From contig JBCBTD010000017.1 in assembly GCA_039818825.1 (NCBI GenBank), positions 5,832-69,831 on the forward strand: a stretch of 64,000 nt of DNA, given 5' to 3'. A model generated the notes under the pieces. It did no database searches. It saw only the letters and a list, made by a program, of their open reading frames with translations, and was not told the origin of the DNA. The stretch comes from JBCBTD01 sp039818825 (GTDB lineage Bacteria > Pseudomonadota > Alphaproteobacteria > Geminicoccales > Geminicoccaceae). Positions 1 through 7,869 of the stretch are shown piece by piece; the first letter of the stretch is position 1; each line of letters opens with the position of its first letter. Position numbers and translations under genes: made by a program.

Positions 1-1
1 C

Positions 2-895
2 GTCGAGCAGCGGGGACTGTTGGTGGTCGCCCAGCGCGCCGACGCGATGGCGTTGTTGGAGGCCTTCCACGCCACGACCATGGGTGAGGGCTGCACACTC
101 ATGGCGCCGAACGATGCCAGACGTTGCCACGGCGACGTTTTGAGCACTGACCGGCCGCTCGCCGGAGCCCTTTGGAGTCCTCACGAACGACGCGTCGAGA
201 GCAGGACGGCGGTGCCCAAGCTCGCTCGGTGGATGAGCGAAGCGCTGGGCGTCACCATCGTCCGACGGCTCGCCGTCCGTGACGTCACGCCCGGCAAGGT
301 GCACACGGCCGACGGGGTGTTCGCGGCCGAGCGGGTGGTGATCTGTCCGGGCGACGATCTGGTGACCTTGTTCCCGGAGCGGATCGCGGCGCTCGGCTTG
401 CGACGCTGCCGGTTGCACATGCTCAAGGTGGCACCACAGCCTGGTTTCCGGTTGCCCGGCGCGGTCATGTCGGACCTCTCGCTGGTCCGCTATCTGGGTT
501 ATGCCGAGTTGCCGGAAGCCGCGGCGCTGCTGGCGCGCCTGCGCGCGGAGCAGCCCCGACATCTGGACCACGGTGTCCACCTCATCGCCGTGCAGGGTGG
601 AGATGGTGGCCTCGTCGTCGGCGACAGCCACGACGAGGCATGGAGCCCACAGCCGTTCGCCGACGCCGCCATCGACGAGCTGATCATGGACGAGCTGCTC
701 GCTGTTCTGGACCTCCCTGACGTCCGCATCGTGGAGCGGTGGATCGGCACCTATGCGTCGCTTCCCGGGACCCTGATGGTGTGCGACGCGCCGGACCCCT
801 CCATCCGCCTCGTGATCGTCACGAGTGGCACCGGCGCCAGCACAGCCTTCGCCATCGGCGAGGAGACCGTCGCCGAGCTCTTCGGAGAGCCTTGA
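2..895 (+). CDS. FAD-dependent oxidoreductase of the phosphonate-linked TIGR03364 type, 5' partial
   Basis: The reading frame is open to the left edge of the window, so the N-terminus with the dinucleotide-binding motif is missing; the first in-window TTG (position 20) is not the real start. The visible ~297 residues look like the C-terminal two thirds of a DAO-type flavoenzyme, with a late glycine-rich stretch (SGTGASTAFAIGEE) typical of the FAD-binding end of the fold. The family is known as a partner of phosphonoacetaldehyde hydrolase, and enzymes of this group are thought to release phosphonoacetaldehyde from aminoethylphosphonate or its N-methyl forms. The stop overlaps the phnX start (TGATG), so the two are translationally coupled. 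Substrate assignment is inference from context. Confidence 0.8.
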   Translation, partial: VEQRGLLVVAQRADAMALLEAFHATTMGEGCTLMAPNDARRCHGDVLSTDRPLAGALWSPHERRVESRTAVPKLARWMSEALGVTIVRRLAVRDVTPGKVHTADGVFAAERVVICPGDDLVTLFPERIAALGLRRCRLHMLKVAPQPGFRLPGAVMSDLSLVRYLGYAELPEAAALLARLRAEQPRHLDHGVHLIAVQGGDGGLVVGDSHDEAWSPQPFADAAIDELIMDELLAVLDLPDVRIVERWIGTYASLPGTLMVCDAPDPSIRLVIVTSGTGASTAFAIGEETVAELFGEP

Positions 896-1704
896 TGCCG
901 CAATCCCAGCTGCAGGCCGTCGTTTTCGATTGGGCCGGTACCGTCGTCGACTACGGCAGCCGGGCGCCGATGGGCGTGTTCGTCCGCGCGTTCGCCGGGT
1001 TCGACGTCGAGATCAGTGTCGACGAGGCGCGCGGGCCGATGGGCATGGCGAAGCGCGACCACATCAGCGCCGTTTTACAGCTTCCGCGGGTTGCCGACGC
1101 CTGGGCCGCGCGGCACGGCGCGCCGCCCAGCGAGTTGGACGTCGACCGGGTCTACGAGGTGTTCGTGCCGCTGAACGTCGCGGTGGTCGCTGACCACGCG
1201 CAGCTCATCGAGGGTGCCGCCGAGACCGTGGCCCGCCTTCGCGAGCGCGGGCTGAAGATCGGCTCGACCACCGGCTACACCCGCGAGATCATGGCCCCGC
1301 TGCTGCCGCTCGCCGCCGCCCAAGGCTATGCCCCCGACAATCTGGTCTGTGCCGGCGATCTGCCGGCCGGGCGGCCGACGCCGTTGATGATGTACCGAAC
1401 CTTTCTCGATCTCGGCGTCTGGCCCGCTTGGCGGGTGGTGAAGGTCGACGACACCGAGGTCGGCATCGAGGAAGGGATCAATGCCGGTTGCTGGACCGTC
1501 GGCGTTGCGCTCACCGGCAATGCGCTGGGCCTGACCGAGGCGGAGACCACGGCGCTGGCCGTCGACGAGCTGCGGTGCCGCAGGGCCGATGCCGCCGGCA
1601 AGCTCCTGCGTTCCGGCGCTCATCACGTGATCGACGGCGTCGCCGATCTGGAGCCGGTACTCGACGTCATCGAGGGTGCACTGGTCCGCGGCGAGCGACC
1701 GTGA
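895..1704 (+). CDS. phnX: Phosphonoacetaldehyde hydrolase
   Basis: This HAD-superfamily enzyme of 269 residues cleaves the C-P bond of phosphonoacetaldehyde to acetaldehyde and phosphate. Asp12 in FDWAGTVVDYG is the nucleophile and Lys53 in GPMGMAK is the Schiff-base lysine; both fall at the positions expected from the Bacillus enzyme. The later KVDDTEVGIEEG supplies the acidic metal ligands, and GSTTGYTREIM and PAGRPTP are family signatures. The ATG at 895 overlaps the upstream stop, and the length fits the family. A longer in-frame extension to 739 lies inside the oxidoreductase gene and is rejected. With the neighbour it forms a short 2-aminoethylphosphonate-type catabolic route; no phnW transaminase is in the window. 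Confidence 0.95.
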   Translation: MPQSQLQAVVFDWAGTVVDYGSRAPMGVFVRAFAGFDVEISVDEARGPMGMAKRDHISAVLQLPRVADAWAARHGAPPSELDVDRVYEVFVPLNVAVVADHAQLIEGAAETVARLRERGLKIGSTTGYTREIMAPLLPLAAAQGYAPDNLVCAGDLPAGRPTPLMMYRTFLDLGVWPAWRVVKVDDTEVGIEEGINAGCWTVGVALTGNALGLTEAETTALAVDELRCRRADAAGKLLRSGAHHVIDGVADLEPVLDVIEGALVRGERP

Positions 1705-2001
1705 GCGCCGTCCAGAACTTCTGCGCCAGCCACGCAGGGATTGCCAAACTCCGTTGCGACCAGAGCGACCCGAGGACGGGCCTGACGGAACAGCGTTCGC
1801 CCTCCGGTCACCGGGCATCCAGGACCATCGGGCAAACGCGCTTCGCCGTGGATCATCGAGCATGATCCGTGGCGCGCGGCGCCATCGGCTGAACGACGCG
1901 GAACTCGCTCGGGCGACGACGCCGTGCCCCCAGACGGGACGCCCGGCGCCTGACGGCACGGCGAACCGCGCCGCTCGACGCCGGGAGCGCGGTACGCGAT
2001 C

Positions 2002-2334
2002 TCAGCCCGACGTGGTCTGGGCCTTCGATGCGTTACCACCACCGTTCCCCGAACTCACGAGGAGGTCCGTGCAGCGGCGCATCGACTCGAAGTAGTCGTC
2101 GCACGCCGCCGACGCCCAACCGGTCTGCAGCTCCAAGAGCTGCGGCCAGTCGCGGCAGCGATATGCCTCTCGGAGAAGGGCGACGTCGGCCTCCTGGCGC
2201 TGCTGCATCAGGCTCACCACCTCGCGGCCGAGGTCGGCGGCAACCTGTGGAAAGTGAGCGGGTGACGGCAGAAGGCCGAGGTCGCCCATCATAGCGGCGT
2301 TTCGCACGCGGTCGGTGGTGGTGCTCGCATTCAT
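2002..2334 (-). CDS. Small phasin-like protein
   Basis: The 110-residue protein has no signal peptide. Its helical middle (about residues 30-95) contains QQRQEADVALLREAYRCRD and then LLELQTGWASAACDDYFESM, resembling the C-terminal half of phasin family proteins, which coat polyhydroxyalkanoate granules. It is shorter than most phasins. The ATG at 2334 is preceded by GGAGG eight bases upstream, so the longer start at 2367 is rejected. No PHA synthase is in the window. It lies on the same strand as the CBS-domain gene, about 280 bp downstream of it. The family call is moderate and rests on the amphipathic pattern. Confidence 0.6.
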   Translation of the reverse strand: MNASTTTDRVRNAAMMGDLGLLPSPAHFPQVAADLGREVVSLMQQRQEADVALLREAYRCRDWPQLLELQTGWASAACDDYFESMRRCTDLLVSSGNGGGNASKAQTTSG

Positions 2335-2617
2335 GCCTTGGTCCTCCGTGGTGGTGCGTGGTTCCAATCATCTCGTGCATGCAAGTGGGGCGATGTCGCC
2401 TACCGTGCCTCGCCCGCGCGTATGGCGGCTTCGACGCGCATCGGCCCTTACGGTGCAGCCGTGGGCAGGCGGTCCACGGTCACGCAGCAGCCGCCCCACG
2501 ACACCCTGGGCCCTGCCGACGCCGGGCCTGCCTGCCACCACTGCGCGACCGCGTGGAACTCGGCGTAGGCCAGCCCTCCTCCGGCTCACGCCGGGGACCG
2601 CAACCGTGCTGGAGTCG

Positions 2618-3232
2618 CTACACACGGCTGACCTCGTAGCCGTCGGCCATGGACCGCCACGGCCGATGGCCGTTGATGGTCTCGAACCGTGCGACCGCGA
2701 ACGGTTCGATGTCATCGTCCGCAACGCTTGGCGAGACGTAGACCCGGCAGGTCTCCACGTCGTGGGGACGGCCGTTGGAGTCCAGCCGCCGCCGATAGAA
2801 CGTGACCTGCCGCGAGATCGGCCGAGGCCGCCGCCCCTCGACGACGTCATGCCAAGACACGAGACCGGCCAAGTGACCCGTTCGACCGACCACGAACAAC
2901 CGCGTCACACCGGCGACGATCATCAACTGTCGCGCTTCGTTCACCGACCGATCGCGGCGGATCGAGAGTGGACCCGCGGACATGACGTCACCGACGCGGC
3001 AGCGGGTGAGGTCTGCGTCCCGCGCCAATCCGCGGACGAGAACATCCCGATCGGTCACCATCCCAACGGGCGCATTGTCCTCTAGAACCGGCAGGCAGCC
3101 GAGATCGTGTCGTTGCATCTGTGCGACGACCGTCGAGAGTGTGGCCTCGGGAACCGTGGTGACGACGTTCGTGCGCATGACATCGCACACCGTCAACGAG
3201 ACGCAAGTCACGCCTCGACTCTCGCGAGCCAT
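2618..3232 (-). CDS. Tandem CBS-domain protein
   Basis: The 204-residue soluble protein has two CBS domains. The first (about residues 13-70) contains VCDVMRTNVVTTVPEATL and GMVTDRDVLVRG; the second (about 80-135) contains VGDVMSAGPLSI and a degenerate second half. A 65-residue tail of unknown fold follows. CBS pairs bind adenosine nucleotides and regulate partner proteins, but no effector domain is fused here. The start is well defined: AGGAGG sits seven bases before the ATG. Stand-alone CBS proteins are often induced under stress or low oxygen, but nothing in this sequence proves that. Confidence 0.85.
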   Translation of the reverse strand: MARESRGVTCVSLTVCDVMRTNVVTTVPEATLSTVVAQMQRHDLGCLPVLEDNAPVGMVTDRDVLVRGLARDADLTRCRVGDVMSAGPLSIRRDRSVNEARQLMIVAGVTRLFVVGRTGHLAGLVSWHDVVEGRRPRPISRQVTFYRRRLDSNGRPHDVETCRVYVSPSVADDDIEPFAVARFETINGHRPWRSMADGYEVSRV

Positions 3233-3313
3233 CCGACGCCCTCCTGGTTCGAGAACCGATCTTTCGGCATGACCACGAGTGGCAATCGAACGACGAGCCG
3301 ATTACTTGTGATC

Positions 3314-3631
3314 TTACACCGTCGACGACTGCCCGACCAGCTCGATGACAAGCTCCATCATGCCTGGGTTGAGGTCGTCCGCGCCAACCGATGCCCGGAC
3401 ACGCAACCCTGAGCAGCGCTGGCTCACCGCGAGCAAGCGCCGCCTGCGACGCCGCGACGCAGGGCCAAGGTGCTCGGCACCGCGCCGACCTCGACGTCGC
3501 CGGCCACGGCAACGTGCCGCGCTCTCCTGTTCGGTGAATGCCAGTTCGAGCCCCGCCGCCCGCACCAGCGGACCGCGGTCGAGAACGTCGTAAGCCGTCG
3601 GATCGACGCCTGTGGTCCAACTAGCCCGCAT
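3314..3631 (-). pseudogene. Possible decayed gene with frame switches
   Basis: From the ATG at 3631 (minus strand) the first ~30 codons look coding, with G/C-rich third positions and ordinary amino acids (for example VRAAGLELAFTEQE). The frame then becomes arginine-rich and shadow-like, while the neighbouring frame gains coding character (HVAVAGDVEVGAVPSTLALR) until a stop near 3424. A third frame carries a short run, and the first frame looks coding again at the end (VGADDLNPGMMELVIELV). This is what a small gene with several indels looks like. The ancestral function is not recognised, and chance in G+C-rich DNA remains possible. Confidence 0.25.
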
Positions 3632-3700
3632 GGCATATCGCGACCAGAGCGAGCTCGCCGGTTGGAATTGAGCACGCAGTCATCCAAGTTCAACAAGAAT

Positions 3701-3745
3701 AGTGTCTCTCGACACTCTTCGTCGTAGTTTGATCGAGAATCTCGA
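3701..3745. promoter_or_regulatory. Two adjacent inverted repeats
   Basis: AGTGTC-TCTC-GACACT (3701-3716) is a perfect 6-bp stem with a 4-base loop. TCGAG-AAT-CTCGA (3733-3745) is a perfect 5-bp stem with a 3-base centre. They lie about 105-150 bases downstream of the aat stop and 70-115 bases upstream of the decayed minus-strand frame. No T-run follows on either strand, so an operator or mRNA processing site is as likely as a terminator. Confidence 0.3.
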
Positions 3746-3849
3746 AGACGATGATGTATTGACGAGATGGCTGGCCGTTGGGCTGCGTCGCGGTGGCAGG
3801 GCTTGGGCACGGGTCGTCGCGGCTCGATGGACGATGGCTTGGACGTGGC

Positions 3850-4443
3850 TCAGCGGAACCGGGCGTTGGTGAGCAGGGCCGCGCGCAACAGCCGGCGATA
3901 GGTGTCGCGGTCGACCTCGCGGCCGCCGAACTGGCGGAGATGGTCGGTCATGAACTGGCTGTCGAGCAAGCGGAACCCGCGGTCCTTGAGGCGTTCGACC
4001 AAGGCAACGAGCGCCACCTTGCTGGCGTCGGGAAGCCGGGTGAACATGCTCTCGCCGAAGAATGCGGCGCCCATGGCCACGCCGTACAGGCCGCCGACCA
4101 GGCGGTCGTCCTGCCAGCATTCGACACTGTGCGCGTGGCCGGCCGCCGCGAGATCGCAATAGGCTTCGATCAGGTCGTCGTTCAACCAGGTCCGCGGCCT
4201 CGTTGGCGTCGGCTCGGCGCACGCGCGGATGACCGCCTCGAAGTCATGATCGCAGCGAACGTCGAACCGGTGCTTGCGGATCGTGCGGCGGAGGCTGCGC
4301 GGCACGTGGAACCCGTCGAGCGGCAGAATGCCACGGCGCTTCGGCTCGACCCAGAAGATCTCGTGGTCGTCCCGGTCGTTGGCCATCGGGAAGATGCCGA
4401 CCGAGTAGGCGCAAAGCAACGTGTCGGCGCGCAGCTCGCTCAT
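3850..4443 (-). CDS. aat: Leucyl/phenylalanyl-tRNA--protein transferase
   Basis: The 197-residue cytoplasmic enzyme transfers Leu or Phe from tRNA to proteins with N-terminal Lys or Arg, marking them for ClpS/ClpAP (bacterial N-end rule). Family signatures run in order: GIFPMA near the N-terminus, RGILPLDGFHVPRSLRRT, TWLNDDLIEAYCDLA, GHAHSVECW, LVGGLYGVAMGAAFFGES and DASKVALVALV. The ATG at 4443 gives the usual length; the upstream extension overlaps accC and is non-coding in this frame. It is the last gene of the acuI-aroQ-accB-accC-aat operon, 17 bases after accC, without an obvious Shine-Dalgarno, suggesting reliance on translation from upstream. The companion Bpt transferase is at 18492-19235. 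Confidence 0.95.
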   Translation of the reverse strand: MSELRADTLLCAYSVGIFPMANDRDDHEIFWVEPKRRGILPLDGFHVPRSLRRTIRKHRFDVRCDHDFEAVIRACAEPTPTRPRTWLNDDLIEAYCDLAAAGHAHSVECWQDDRLVGGLYGVAMGAAFFGESMFTRLPDASKVALVALVERLKDRGFRLLDSQFMTDHLRQFGGREVDRDTYRRLLRAALLTNARFR

Positions 4444-4460
4444 CGCCGGGGCCGCGCCCG

Positions 4461-5813
4461 TCAGTCCGGTGCCCGGCGCGTGTCGAGATAGCGACCGAGC
4501 CAGGTAGTGTCGTAGCGGTCGTCCTGCACGTCCTCGGACCTCAGGAGATCCCGGATCAGCGGGATCGTGGTGCCGGGACCTTCGATGACATACTCGTCGA
4601 GACAGCGCAAAAGGCGCTTTCGACACGTCTCGCGGTCGGCGCCGTGGACGATCAGTTTGGCGATGAGGCTGTCGTAGTGCGGCGGTACCATGGCGCCGGC
4701 ATAGAGCGCGCTGTCGACCCGCACACCCGGCCCGCCGGGCGCGTGGTACGCCGTCACCCGGCCGGCCTGCGGCAGCAACGTCGTCGCGTCTTCGGCGGTG
4801 ATGCGACACTCGATGGCGTGACCGTCGAAACGAACCTCCTCCTGGCGCAGCGCCAGGGGCTCACCGGCGGCGATCGCCAGTTGCTGGACGACCAGATCGA
4901 CGCCGGTAACGAGTTCGGTCACCGGGTGCTCGACCTGCAGCCGGGTGTTCATCTCGATGAAGGCGAAGGTGCCGTCCTGATACAGGAACTCGACGGTGCC
5001 GGCACCGCGATAGGCGAACCGCCGCGTCGCCTCCGCCGCGCGCTCGCCGATCGCCCGACGCTGTTCGGAGCTCAGAATCGGTGCTGGCGCCTCCTCGACG
5101 ACCTTCTGGTGGCGGCGCTGCAAGCTGCAGTCGCGCTCACCGAGATGGACCGCGTTGCCGCGTCCGTCGCCGAGGACCTGAACCTCGATGTGGCGGGGCC
5201 GGTCGAGGAACTTCTCGACGTAGACCCGGTCGTCGCCAAAGCCGTGGAGTGCTTCCCGTCGGGCAACGGTCAGCGCCTCGCCCAGTTCACCCATCTCGTG
5301 GACCACGGTCATCCCGCGACCGCCGCCGCCGGCCACGGCCTTGATCAGGACCGGCAGGCCGACCTCCTCGGCCACCCGCCGCGCCTCGGCTTCGTTGGCG
5401 ATGGCGCCGCTCGATCCGGGAACGGTCGGCAGGCCGAGTTCGGTCGCGGTCCGCTTGGCGGCGATCTTGTCGCCCATCAGCCGGATGTGTTCGGGCCGGG
5501 GGCCGATGAAGCTGAAGCCGTGGTCCTCGACCATTGCCGCGAAGTCGGCGTTCTCCGAGAGAAAGCCGTAGCCGGGATGGATCGCCTCGGCGCCGGTGAT
5601 CTCGGCGGCGGCAAGGATCGACGCTTTGTTGAGGTAGCTCTCGCGCGGGCTGGCGGGGCCGATGCAGACGCTCTCGTCGGCGAGGCGCACGTGCATGGCA
5701 TCGGCGTCGGCGGTCGAGTGAACGGCGACCGACTGGATGTCCAACTCCTTGAGCGAGCGGAGAATCCGAAGCGCGATTTCGCCGCGATTGGCGATCAGTA
5801 CCTTGCGGAACAC
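4461..5813 (-). CDS. accC: Acetyl-CoA carboxylase, biotin carboxylase subunit
   Basis: The 450-residue protein has the three-part biotin carboxylase fold: an N-terminal domain (FRKVLIANRGEIALRILRS), an ATP-grasp domain with the glycine-rich loop AVAGGGGRGM and the catalytic MNTRLQVEHPVTE, and a C-terminal lid. It carboxylates biotin on AccB using ATP and bicarbonate. A GTG at 5813 starts the conserved VFRKVLIANRGE N-terminus and gives a length matching E. coli AccC. It lies eight bases after accB. The carboxyltransferase subunits accA/accD are not in the window. The larger open frame continuing to 6293 is antisense extension and is ignored. Confidence 0.97.
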   Translation of the reverse strand: MFRKVLIANRGEIALRILRSLKELDIQSVAVHSTADADAMHVRLADESVCIGPASPRESYLNKASILAAAEITGAEAIHPGYGFLSENADFAAMVEDHGFSFIGPRPEHIRLMGDKIAAKRTATELGLPTVPGSSGAIANEAEARRVAEEVGLPVLIKAVAGGGGRGMTVVHEMGELGEALTVARREALHGFGDDRVYVEKFLDRPRHIEVQVLGDGRGNAVHLGERDCSLQRRHQKVVEEAPAPILSSEQRRAIGERAAEATRRFAYRGAGTVEFLYQDGTFAFIEMNTRLQVEHPVTELVTGVDLVVQQLAIAAGEPLALRQEEVRFDGHAIECRITAEDATTLLPQAGRVTAYHAPGGPGVRVDSALYAGAMVPPHYDSLIAKLIVHGADRETCRKRLLRCLDEYVIEGPGTTIPLIRDLLRSEDVQDDRYDTTWLGRYLDTRRAPD

Positions 5814-5821
5814 GGCCGGGC

Positions 5822-6259
5822 TCAGTCGAGAACGAGCAGCGGCTCGCCGTACTCGACCGGCGCCGCATTGGTCACGAGAATCCGGCTGACGGTGCCAGCG
5901 CGCGGCGCGCGGATCGGGTTCATGACCTTCATGGCCTCGACGATCAACAGCGTCTGGCCTTCGTCGACTCGGCTGCCGGCGGTGACGTAGGGCGGCGCGC
6001 CCGGTTCCGGTGCGAGGTAGACGGTGCCGACCATCGGCGACGCGATCGCCCCTTCGGGCACCCGGTCTGCGGGCGCTCCGGAGGTCGCTGGTGGTGCAGC
6101 CTGGACGCCGGCGACCGTGTTGGCGGCCGGTGGTTGGAGGTGACGGACGACCCTGATGCGGGCCTCGCCCTCGGCGATTTCGATCTCGCTCAAACCCGTG
6201 CGATCGAGGAGGTCGGCAAGCGCCTCGATGACGGTCGGGTCGACGGTGATACTGCTCAT
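5822..6259 (-). CDS. accB: Acetyl-CoA carboxylase biotin carboxyl carrier protein
   Basis: The 145-residue protein has an N-terminal helix region, an Ala/Pro-rich linker (about residues 43-70) and a biotinyl domain ending the protein. The biotin-accepting lysine is Lys111 in the canonical VEAMKVMNPI. It shuttles carboxybiotin between AccC and the carboxyltransferase at the first step of fatty acid synthesis. The ATG overlaps the aroQ stop (ATGA), so it is coupled to aroQ. The aroQ-accB-accC order is widespread in proteobacteria. Confidence 0.97.
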   Translation of the reverse strand: MSSITVDPTVIEALADLLDRTGLSEIEIAEGEARIRVVRHLQPPAANTVAGVQAAPPATSGAPADRVPEGAIASPMVGTVYLAPEPGAPPYVTAGSRVDEGQTLLIVEAMKVMNPIRAPRAGTVSRILVTNAAPVEYGEPLLVLD

Positions 6260-6699
6260 GCGGGTGGTTGGGCTCCGAGGAAACGGAGCGCAAGTTCGTA
6301 CCCCAACACGCCGCAACCGCAAAGCACGGCGTCGGCGACCGGGGCGATGTGGGAGTGGTGGCGGAACGCCTCCCGCCGATGGACGTTGGTCACGTGGACT
6401 TCGACGATACGGCCCGGAAAGGCGCGCAACGCATCTGCCAGAGCGATCGAGCTGTGGCTGTAGCCACCGGCGTTGATCACGATGCCCTGGTGGGTCGTCC
6501 GGGCTGCATGCACGGCGTCGATCAACGCCCCTTCGTGGTTGCTCTGCAGGAAGTCGACGCCGAGGTCGAGCGTCTCCGCCAGGGCGCCGCACCGGGCTTC
6601 GACGTCCGCGAGGCTCGCGCTGCCGTAGATGCCGGGCTCGCGCTCACCCAGCAGATTCAGATTGGGACCGTTGAGAACCAGGACCAGAGGCATGGTCAC
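6256..6699 (-). CDS. aroQ: 3-dehydroquinate dehydratase, type II
   Basis: The 147-residue enzyme catalyses the third step of the shikimate pathway (3-dehydroquinate to 3-dehydroshikimate). Signatures are VLNGPNLNLLGEREPGIYG (with the catalytic Tyr and the mobile-loop Arg), QSNHEGALIDAVHAA, INAGGYSHSSIALADAL and VEVHVTNVHRREAFRHHS (active-site His). It can begin at GTG 6699, which overlaps the acuI stop as GTGA, or at ATG 6693, which gives the usual MPLVLVLNGPN start. The downstream end overlaps accB by four bases. Confidence 0.96.
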   Translation of the reverse strand: MTMPLVLVLNGPNLNLLGEREPGIYGSASLADVEARCGALAETLDLGVDFLQSNHEGALIDAVHAARTTHQGIVINAGGYSHSSIALADALRAFPGRIVEVHVTNVHRREAFRHHSHIAPVADAVLCGCGVLGYELALRFLGAQPPA

Positions 6700-7685
6700 G
6701 CTTTGACGTCGACGACCACCCGGCCCCTGACCTGACCGGCCATGATCTTCTCGGCCGCGGCCGGCACGTCCTTAAGGGCGATGACCTCGGTCAGCTTGTC
6801 GAGCTTGTCGGTATCGAGGAGCACCGAGAGGCGGCCCCAGGCGGCATCGCGCTTGAACATCGGCAGCATGACGCTGTCGATGCCGATGAGCCGCACGCCA
6901 CGCAGGATGAATGGGTAGACCGACGTCGGCAGGTCGCCGCCGCCGGCCAGTCCGCAGACTGCGACCACACCTTCGTAAGCCATCGATTTCAAGACGTTGG
7001 CGAGAAATGCGCCGCCGACCGAGTCGATCGCTGCGGGCCACCGCGCCGAACCGAGCGGGCCCTTGACCTCAGCACCCACTTCCTCGCGCCCGACCACGTC
7101 GACGGCGCCGAGCTCGCGCAGGTAGCCTTCCAACGCTTGCCGTCCGGTCGCCGCCACCGGGCGGTAGCCGGCGGCCGCCAAGAGCACGATCGACATGCTG
7201 CCGACGCCACCGGCGGCACCGGTGACGAGCACCTCGGCACCGCGCGGCACGCCCTGCAGCTCCAAAGCCTGGACCGAGAGCATCGCGGTGAACCCGGCCG
7301 TGCCGACCGCCATCACCTGGCGCATGCTCAACGGCTCGTGCACCTTCAACAGCCAGTCGGCGCGCAGCCGCGCCCGTTCGGCATAACCGCCCGAATGCTT
7401 CTCGCCGACGCCGTAGCCGTTGAGCAGCACCTCGTCGCCCGGCTTGAACTTCGCCGACTGGCTCTCGATCACGGTGCCTGCGAGGTCGATACCTGGGACC
7501 AGAGGGAAACTGCGGATGATCGGACCCTTGGCCGTCATCGCCATGCCGTCCTTGTAGTTCAAGGACGAGTAGGCGACGTCGACGAGCACGTCGCCCTCGG
7601 AAAGATCATCGACCGTCAGGTCGGTGCGGAACACGCCCGGCTCGCGCGCCCGCTCGATAACCCAGCCGCGAAACGGATCAGCCAT
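6696..7685 (-). CDS. acuI: Acrylyl-CoA reductase (AcuI/YhdH family quinone oxidoreductase)
   Basis: The 329-residue medium-chain dehydrogenase/reductase lacks a zinc-binding loop. It has an N-terminal GroES-like domain (YSSLNYKDGMAMT, PGIDLAGTVIES) and a Rossmann domain with VTGAAGGVGSMSIVLL for NADPH. AcuI enzymes reduce acrylyl-CoA to propionyl-CoA, detoxifying acrylate from DMSP or 3-hydroxypropionate routes. ATG 7685 is preceded by GAGG in GGCGAGGAACGCGC; the longer start at 7730 is unsupported. The stop overlaps the aroQ start, placing it at the head of the aroQ-accB-accC-aat operon. No DMSP lyase or CoA ligase is adjacent, so the physiological substrate is inferred from the family only. 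Confidence 0.88.
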   Translation of the reverse strand: MADPFRGWVIERAREPGVFRTDLTVDDLSEGDVLVDVAYSSLNYKDGMAMTAKGPIIRSFPLVPGIDLAGTVIESQSAKFKPGDEVLLNGYGVGEKHSGGYAERARLRADWLLKVHEPLSMRQVMAVGTAGFTAMLSVQALELQGVPRGAEVLVTGAAGGVGSMSIVLLAAAGYRPVAATGRQALEGYLRELGAVDVVGREEVGAEVKGPLGSARWPAAIDSVGGAFLANVLKSMAYEGVVAVCGLAGGGDLPTSVYPFILRGVRLIGIDSVMLPMFKRDAAWGRLSVLLDTDKLDKLTEVIALKDVPAAAEKIMAGQVRGRVVVDVKA

Positions 7686-7731
7686 GCGCGTTCCTCGCCT
7701 CCCGCCTGGTGCTTTGGCGGCGGTGTCCAAC

Positions 7732-7746
7732 AGAAGCTCGGCTTCT
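7732..7746. other. Small hairpin between the peroxidase gene and acuI
   Basis: AGAAGC-TCG-GCTTCT is a perfect 6-bp stem with a 3-base loop in the 184-base space between the peroxidase stop and the acuI start. There is no T-run, so it is at best a weak terminator or an mRNA-stability element. Confidence 0.25.
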
Positions 7747-7869
7747 ACCCATTCGGCCTGCGGTCTTCAACCGTCGGCACGACCGAGTTGCGGATGGACC
7801 GTTCAGCGGCCGACCGCTCGCTCGACGACGCGATCGCTTGCGACCTCGTCGAGCACACGGAGTGATCGC

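Larger units (their letters stand above)
3233..3849. other. Gene-poor stretch between aat and the CBS gene
   Basis: No intact gene is supported in these ~617 bases. The minus strand carries short coding-like runs that switch frame (see the pseudogene entry at 3314-3631). The part from about 3660 to 3770 is less G+C-rich than its surroundings and holds two perfect inverted repeats (3701-3716 and 3733-3745). No RNA gene was recognised. Confidence 0.5.

Noticed and set aside
1705..2001. Possible small genes between phnX and the phasin-like gene
   Set aside because: All frames here are Arg/Ser/Pro-rich with no ribosome site or recognisable motif; nothing can be supported.
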